From positions 1-25,966 of the forward strand of contig LWDI01000094.1 in NCBI GenBank assembly GCA_002083475.1: DNA of 25,966 bases, in the 5' to 3' direction. Of the stretch, positions 22,120-25,966 are shown in pieces; position 1 is the first letter of the stretch; each line of letters starts with the position of its first letter. This DNA comes from Proteobacteria bacterium SG_bin5. GTDB lineage: Bacteria > Pseudomonadota > Alphaproteobacteria > Sphingomonadales > Sphingomonadaceae. A model generated the notes under the pieces. That model had not been told where the DNA came from. It saw nothing but the letters and a program-made list of their open reading frames with translations, and did not search any database. Both the position numbers and the translations under genes were made by a program.

Positions 22120-23255
22120 GCCCCCAGGCCGCGCTCGAGGCCACCGCGCGCGCGGGCGCCGCCGCCTTCCAAGCCGGTCGCCATGGCGAGGCGCGGCGGC
22201 TGCTCGCCGAGGTTCATGCGCGCGTGCCCAACAACGTCCAGATCGCGCTGATGCTCGCCTATAGCTGCCGCGCGCTCGGCGAGCGGGGCGAGGAGGAGCG
22301 GGCGGTCGACGCGATCCTCAAAGCCGATCCTGGCAATATCCGCGCGCTGATCCTGAAGGGCGACTGTCGCGACGCCGCCGGCGACGCCCGCGCCGCCAGC
22401 AGCTTCTACGACCGGGCGATCAAGCAGAGCGAGCGCGTGACCCTGCCCGGCGATCTCGCCAAGGAAGTGACGCGCGCGCGGACCGAATCGGCGCGGCTGG
22501 GGCGGCGCTATCGCGCGCATTTGGAGCAATGGCTCGGCGCCAAGGGGGCGGCGCTTAGCCCGCGGTTCGCCCAGGCGCTCGACATCATGTTCGGCGAGAA
22601 GCAAGTATATTATCAGCAGCCGCACGGCTTCTACTTCCCCGAACTGCCGCAGCGCCAATTTTACGAGCGTTCGGAGTTCGATTGGGTGCCGGCGCTCGAA
22701 GCGCGAACCGAGACGATTCTGGCGGAGCTCAACGGCTTGCTCGCGACGCGCGAGGGTTTTCGTCCCTATCTCGTCTCGAACCCCGAGCGTCCCAAGATCG
22801 ATTTCCACGGTCTCAACGACAATCCGGATTGGAGCAGCCTTTACTTGCACGAGAATGGCGCGCCGGTCGACGCCCATGTCGCGCGCGCGCCGCTGAGCTA
22901 CGCCGCGCTTCAGGCGCTGCCGCTGTGCCGCATCCCGCCACGCGCGCCGACGATCATGTTTTCGCTGCTGCGCCCCGGCGCGCGGATCGCCCCGCATACC
23001 GGGATGCTCAACACCCGGCTGATCTGCCATTTGCCGCTGATCGTGCCGCCGGGGTGCGGCTTTCGGGTCGGCAACGAGGTGCGCCAATGGGAAGTCGGCA
23101 AGCTGCTGATCTTCGACGATACGATCGAGCATGAAGCCTGGAACGACAGCGATCAGGATCGCGTCGTCTTGATCTTCGACATTTGGCGGCCCGAACTCAC
23201 GCCCGAGGAGCGCGCCGCGATCGTCGACATGTTCGCCGCGGTCGACGCTTATTGA
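22116..23255 (+). CDS. Aspartyl/asparaginyl beta-hydroxylase-type dioxygenase with N-terminal TPR-like helices
   Basis: Residues 1-125 form helical TPR-like repeats (Ala-rich helices with Gly and Pro at turns). Residues 190-360 carry the Fe(II)/2-oxoglutarate dioxygenase domain of the aspartyl/asparaginyl hydroxylase family. His294 (Pro-His-Thr-Gly) and His339 (Glu-His-Glu-Ala-Trp-Asn) are the likely iron ligands, and Arg349 the likely 2-oxoglutarate anchor; Asn299, Arg301 and His305 follow the first His as in the family. Members hydroxylate Asp/Asn or other substrates; the target here is unknown. There is no signal peptide. The ATG overlaps the NamZ-type gene stop by 4 nt. The architecture resembles sphingomonad TPR-hydroxylase proteins I recall. 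Confidence 0.9.
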   Translation: MSPQAALEATARAGAAAFQAGRHGEARRLLAEVHARVPNNVQIALMLAYSCRALGERGEEERAVDAILKADPGNIRALILKGDCRDAAGDARAASSFYDRAIKQSERVTLPGDLAKEVTRARTESARLGRRYRAHLEQWLGAKGAALSPRFAQALDIMFGEKQVYYQQPHGFYFPELPQRQFYERSEFDWVPALEARTETILAELNGLLATREGFRPYLVSNPERPKIDFHGLNDNPDWSSLYLHENGAPVDAHVARAPLSYAALQALPLCRIPPRAPTIMFSLLRPGARIAPHTGMLNTRLICHLPLIVPPGCGFRVGNEVRQWEVGKLLIFDDTIEHEAWNDSDQDRVVLIFDIWRPELTPEERAAIVDMFAAVDAY

Positions 23256-23342
23256 TCGCGACCGGGCGCGGTTGACGCGCGCCCGCGCCGGCGCCACTGT
23301 CGTGATCGCCGGGCTCGTTGGCGAAACGAAAGCGATTTGCGT

Positions 23343-24236
23343 ATGTTAGCTACCTTGGCCGCCCTGCTCGCGGCGGTGACGTCGGTCGCCGATCCGCAGA
23401 CCGCGCCCGCCGATCCGCCGGCCGCGCCCGGTAATTCGCAGGTCGCGCCCGCCGACCCGCCGAAGCCCACGCCCGATCAGCCCGACATCATCGTCGAGGC
23501 GGAGCGCCATTTGCCGCGCAAGGCGATCGACATTTATGTCGGCGAAGTCACCCAATATGCCGAATTCCAAATTCCGCGCTTCCACGAACCGATCTGCCCG
23601 GTGGTGATCGGCATGGACGACCGATATGCCGGCTATATCGTCGAGCGGATCAAGACGATCGCCCGCCAGTTGAAATTGCGGGTCGCGCCGACGGCCAAGT
23701 GCGACGCCAATCTCGTGGTGGTCTTCGCGGTCGACGGCGCCGCTTTCGTGCGCGACGTGCGCGCCAAGCGACCCGATTGGCTCGCGGGAATGTTCACGCC
23801 CGACGTCGATCGCCTCGCTCGCCCCGGGCAGCCGGCGCGCGCCTGGAGCGCGACCTCGATCCGCAACGAAGATGGTCAGCCGATGGCGGGCGGGGTGATG
23901 ATCGTCAAATCGGCGTCGATCCTGCGGGAGCCGACGCGGCAATATCTCGACGCGTCGTTCGTGGTGATCGAACAAGCCGCCGCCACCGGGCTCACGTTGC
24001 GCCAGCTCGCTGATTATGCGGCGATGCGCGGGCTGGCCCGGACGCGCGAACCGGCGCCGGGCAGCGGGGTCAAGACGATCCTCGGCCTGTTCGACCGGAC
24101 GACCACCGCGCATGCCGGCGGGATCACCAGCACCGATTTCGCTTATCTCCAGGCGCTTTATGCGCGCAAGGGCGAGGAAAGCGGCGTGCAGGAACGCGGC
24201 CGGATCGCGCGTCGCATCCGCAAGGGGCAGGAATAG
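23343..24236 (+). CDS. Secreted hypothetical protein with a Pro/Ala-rich linker
   Basis: The 297 residues begin with a short signal peptide (2-14), followed by a linker at 18-48 that contains two near-copies of Ala-Pro-Ala-Asp-Pro-Pro. A folded domain runs from about residue 50 (Asp-Ile-Ile-Val-Glu-Ala) to the end, with two cysteines near 83 and 119. I do not recognise a catalytic motif. The last 30 residues are basic. The start at 23343 is chosen because the signal peptide begins there; a TTG two codons upstream is possible and no strong ribosome site is seen. It lies 87 bp after the hydroxylase gene on the same strand and may be cotranscribed. It converges on the hemerythrin gene, with 43 bp between the stops. 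Confidence 0.78.
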   Translation: MLATLAALLAAVTSVADPQTAPADPPAAPGNSQVAPADPPKPTPDQPDIIVEAERHLPRKAIDIYVGEVTQYAEFQIPRFHEPICPVVIGMDDRYAGYIVERIKTIARQLKLRVAPTAKCDANLVVVFAVDGAAFVRDVRAKRPDWLAGMFTPDVDRLARPGQPARAWSATSIRNEDGQPMAGGVMIVKSASILREPTRQYLDASFVVIEQAAATGLTLRQLADYAAMRGLARTREPAPGSGVKTILGLFDRTTTAHAGGITSTDFAYLQALYARKGEESGVQERGRIARRIRKGQE

Positions 24237-24279
24237 CGCGCGATGCGGGCGGCATCGCGCGCCATGCCCGGCCGCGCGA

Positions 24280-24846
24280 TCAGCTCATCGCCTGGCTGAA
24301 CACCATGCGGAAATCGCGGGTCATCTTGTCGTTCATCGCCGCGCCCGCCGATCGTTGCAGCGCGGGGAAGAATTGCGTCTCTTCCTCGCGTACATGCGCC
24401 ATCAGCGCTTGTTCGAGCTGGCCGAGCAACGTCATCGCCTGATCGCGCTGGCCCATCGCGAGCGCCGCGTCGATCCGCGCGGTCATCACCTTGGCCATTT
24501 GCTGCTCTTCGTACAATTGGCGCATTTCGGCCTGGTCGCCTTGGCCGGTCACCGCCGGCCCGGGATAAAGCGCCACTTCCTCGGCGATCGAATGCGCCGC
24601 GAGCAGCGTCGACAGGCGCTTGAACGCTGCTTTCATCGCCGCCGGGCCGCGCGCGTTGCGGACCATCTGAAAGCCGGCGCTGATCGCCTGATGCTGGGCG
24701 CGAACCTGCGCGAACCAGTCGCCGCGCGTCAGCCCGCTGGGGCCGCTGCCGCGCGCCTGGGCGAGCGCGGTGGAGGGAAGGCTCGCCGCGGCCGCCACGC
24801 CGGCGCCGAGCAGAGCTAGATCACGTCGCGAAAAGGCTTCGTCCAT
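24280..24846 (-). CDS. Tat-exported hemerythrin-like protein
   Basis: The 188 residues begin with a twin-arginine signal (Ser-Arg7-Arg8-Asp-Leu, hydrophobic 10-22, cleavage after Ala-Leu-Ala near 29), so the protein is folded in the cytoplasm and exported. The rest is a four-helix bundle of the hemerythrin/HHE type. Candidate di-iron ligands are His52, His85 with Glu89, Glu113 or Glu114, and His151 with Glu155. Such proteins bind oxygen or nitric oxide, or buffer iron; which one is unknown. The start at 24846 has GGAG 9 nt upstream; an in-frame ATG 15 nt earlier is possible, but longer starts run into the downstream repeat. It is separated from the VWA gene by a repeat element. Confidence 0.85.
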   Translation of the reverse strand: MDEAFSRRDLALLGAGVAAAASLPSTALAQARGSGPSGLTRGDWFAQVRAQHQAISAGFQMVRNARGPAAMKAAFKRLSTLLAAHSIAEEVALYPGPAVTGQGDQAEMRQLYEEQQMAKVMTARIDAALAMGQRDQAMTLLGQLEQALMAHVREEETQFFPALQRSAGAAMNDKMTRDFRMVFSQAMS

Positions 24847-24944
24847 GATTGCGCACTCCATCGAAGGGGTGCGCCAAGAACGGGCGTAATCGGCGGCGGT
24901 TGCCGTCGTTGCGCGGGCGGCCGCGAATAGTCGCTCGGTTGCGG

Positions 24945-25016
24945 TCGCTCTAGATCGTCGATTTGCCACGATTTCCGAGTCGGCAGGTGATTCCACCTGC
25001 CTGGAAACCGCTCTAA
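24945..25016. repeat. Dispersed 72-bp palindromic repeat, copy 2
   Basis: This copy aligns without gaps to 3876-3947, with 6 mismatches by eye, and keeps the hairpin GCAGGTG-ATTC-CACCTGC. Its right end supplies the stop codon of the VWA gene: on the minus strand the gene ends TAG-AGCGGTTTCC, the same 13 bases that end fdxA. It is positioned as a terminator for the VWA gene. Confidence 0.9.
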
Positions 25017-25966
25017 CGCTTGCGCGTCAGCTCGCGCATCGCCTCGTCGAGCCCGGCGAGGGTGAGCGGATACATGCGATCGTTCATCAGCTCGCGCACG
25101 ATGCGGATCGATTGCGAATAGCCCCATTGCTCGCGCGGAATGGGGTTGAGCCATACCGCCGCCGGATAAGTATTGGTCAGCCGCTGCAGCCACACGGCGC
25201 CCGCTTCCTCGTTGAAATGTTCGACCGAGCCGCCGGGATGGGTGATTTCATAAGGGCTCATCGACGCATCGCCGACCAGCACCAGCTTATAATCATGGCC
25301 GAATTTGTGGAGTACGTCCCACAAGGGCGTGCGTTCGGCGAAGCGGCGGCGATTGTCTTTCCACACGCCCTCATAGGGGCAATTGTGGAAATAGAAGAAT
25401 TCCATGTTCTTGAACTCGGCGGTCGCCGCCGAGAATAGCTCCTCGCACAGCTTCACCCACGGGTCCATCGAACCGCCGACGTCGAGGAACAGCAGCAATT
25501 TCACCGCATTATGCCGCTCGGGCCGCATTTGGATGTCGAGCCAGCCCTGGCGCGCGGTGCCCTCGATCGTGGCGTCGAGATCGAGCTCGTCCGCCGCGCC
25601 CTCGCGCGCGAAGCGGCGCAGGCGGCGCAGCGCGATCTTGATGTTGCGCGTGCCGAGCTCGCGGGTGTTGTCCAGATTGCGGAACTCGCGCTGGTCCCAC
25701 ACCTTGATCGCGCGGTTGTGCGTGCTCTCGCCGCCGATCCGCACGCCTTCGGGATTATAGCCCGAATTGCCATAGGGGCTGGTGCCGCGCGTGCCGATCC
25801 ATTTATTGCCGCCTTCGTGCCGGCCCTGCTGCTCGGCGAGACGCTTCTTGAGCGTCTCCATGATTTCTTCCCACGAGCCGAGCGACTTGATCTTCTCCAT
25901 CTCCTCGGGGGAAAGATAGCGCTCGGCGACCGCCTTCAGCCATTCGGCGGGGATTTCGGCCTGGGC
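25013..25966 (-). CDS. CoxE-type VWA domain protein (5' end outside the window)
   Basis: The visible 317 residues are the C-terminal part of the protein; the frame continues past the window edge. The first conventional Met in the window (25900) is internal, because the preceding codons read as conserved protein (Glu-Trp-Leu-Lys-Ala-Val). A von Willebrand A-type fold begins with the MIDAS motif Asp-Val-Gly-Gly-Ser-Met-Asp about 156 residues before the end. The sequence around it (Lys-Leu-Leu-Leu-Phe-Leu before, Cys-Glu-Glu-Leu-Phe after) matches the CoxE-like VWA family. These proteins usually work with a MoxR-type AAA+ ATPase encoded next to them, to assemble or activate metal enzymes; the neighbour lies outside the window. 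The stop codon TAG is part of the dispersed repeat. Confidence 0.88.
   Translation of the reverse strand, partial: AQAEIPAEWLKAVAERYLSPEEMEKIKSLGSWEEIMETLKKRLAEQQGRHEGGNKWIGTRGTSPYGNSGYNPEGVRIGGESTHNRAIKVWDQREFRNLDNTRELGTRNIKIALRRLRRFAREGAADELDLDATIEGTARQGWLDIQMRPERHNAVKLLLFLDVGGSMDPWVKLCEELFSAATAEFKNMEFFYFHNCPYEGVWKDNRRRFAERTPLWDVLHKFGHDYKLVLVGDASMSPYEITHPGGSVEHFNEEAGAVWLQRLTNTYPAAVWLNPIPREQWGYSQSIRIVRELMNDRMYPLTLAGLDEAMRELTRKR

Noticed and set aside
1..25966. CRISPR arrays, rRNA or tRNA genes, prophage or transposase genes
   Set aside because: I looked for regular short repeats, cloverleaf-like sequence and integrase or transposase motifs and found none.

Overview
The window is high-GC, gene-dense DNA with a gene set and order typical of Sphingomonadaceae (Sphingomonas-like Alphaproteobacteria). 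The pointers are an alphaproteobacterial direct-repeat SOS box in front of lexA, the lexA/moeA/moaC/trp neighbourhood, and secreted small protein families and a DOMON-like protein that I associate with sphingomonads. The taxonomic call is an inference from protein character and synteny.

Layout. 1-1331 (+): 3' part of comEC, ending tail-to-tail on lexA. 1328-3261 (-): moeA then lexA. 3402-3845 (+): a 7Fe/8Fe ferredoxin, followed by a stem-loop repeat. 4115-4900 (-): an exported, probably outer-membrane, beta-rich protein. 5084-7889 (-): tightly overlapping trpG-trpD-trpC-moaC, preceded 10 bp upstream by an exported MetX-like alpha/beta hydrolase (7900-8979). 9075-9795 (+): a small secreted Cys protein and an AT-richer islet with a 68-residue HNH protein. 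9853-13307 (-): ppiD-like chaperone and trpE, which overlap. 13413-14162 (+): tpiA, divergent from ppiD. 14412-15866 (-): an unusual radical SAM protein with a Cys-rich region N-terminal to the SAM core. 15956-18729 (-): serine hydrolase and M17 aminopeptidase, overlapping by ATGA. 18954-20285 (-): rimO. 20374-23255 (+): a three-gene operon (DOMON-like protein, DUF1343/NamZ-type glycosidase, aspartyl/asparaginyl beta-hydroxylase), then a secreted hypothetical protein (23343-24236). 24280-24846 (-): a Tat-exported hemerythrin-like protein. 25013-25966 (-): a CoxE-type VWA protein cut by the window edge.

How the genes work together. trpE, G, D and C cover the anthranilate, phosphoribosyl-anthranilate and indole-glycerol-phosphate steps of tryptophan synthesis. 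moaC and moeA are the early and late steps of molybdenum cofactor synthesis. lexA is the SOS repressor and carries its own operator. In this window what looks like one ancestral trpEGDC-moaC-moeA-lexA run has been opened at two places, between trpE and trpG and between moaC and moeA, by unrelated genes, several on the opposite strand.

The most notable points are: a dispersed stem-loop repeat whose TAGAGCGGTTTCC terminus supplies the stop codon of two unrelated genes; a ferredoxin with a C-terminal extension that ends exactly at that repeat; an apparent CTG start for trpE; the rearranged radical SAM protein with a damaged-looking small ORF behind it; and the DOMON/NamZ/hydroxylase operon. I see no CRISPR array, tRNA, rRNA, integrase or transposase gene. 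No gene-free stretch exceeds 300 bp.
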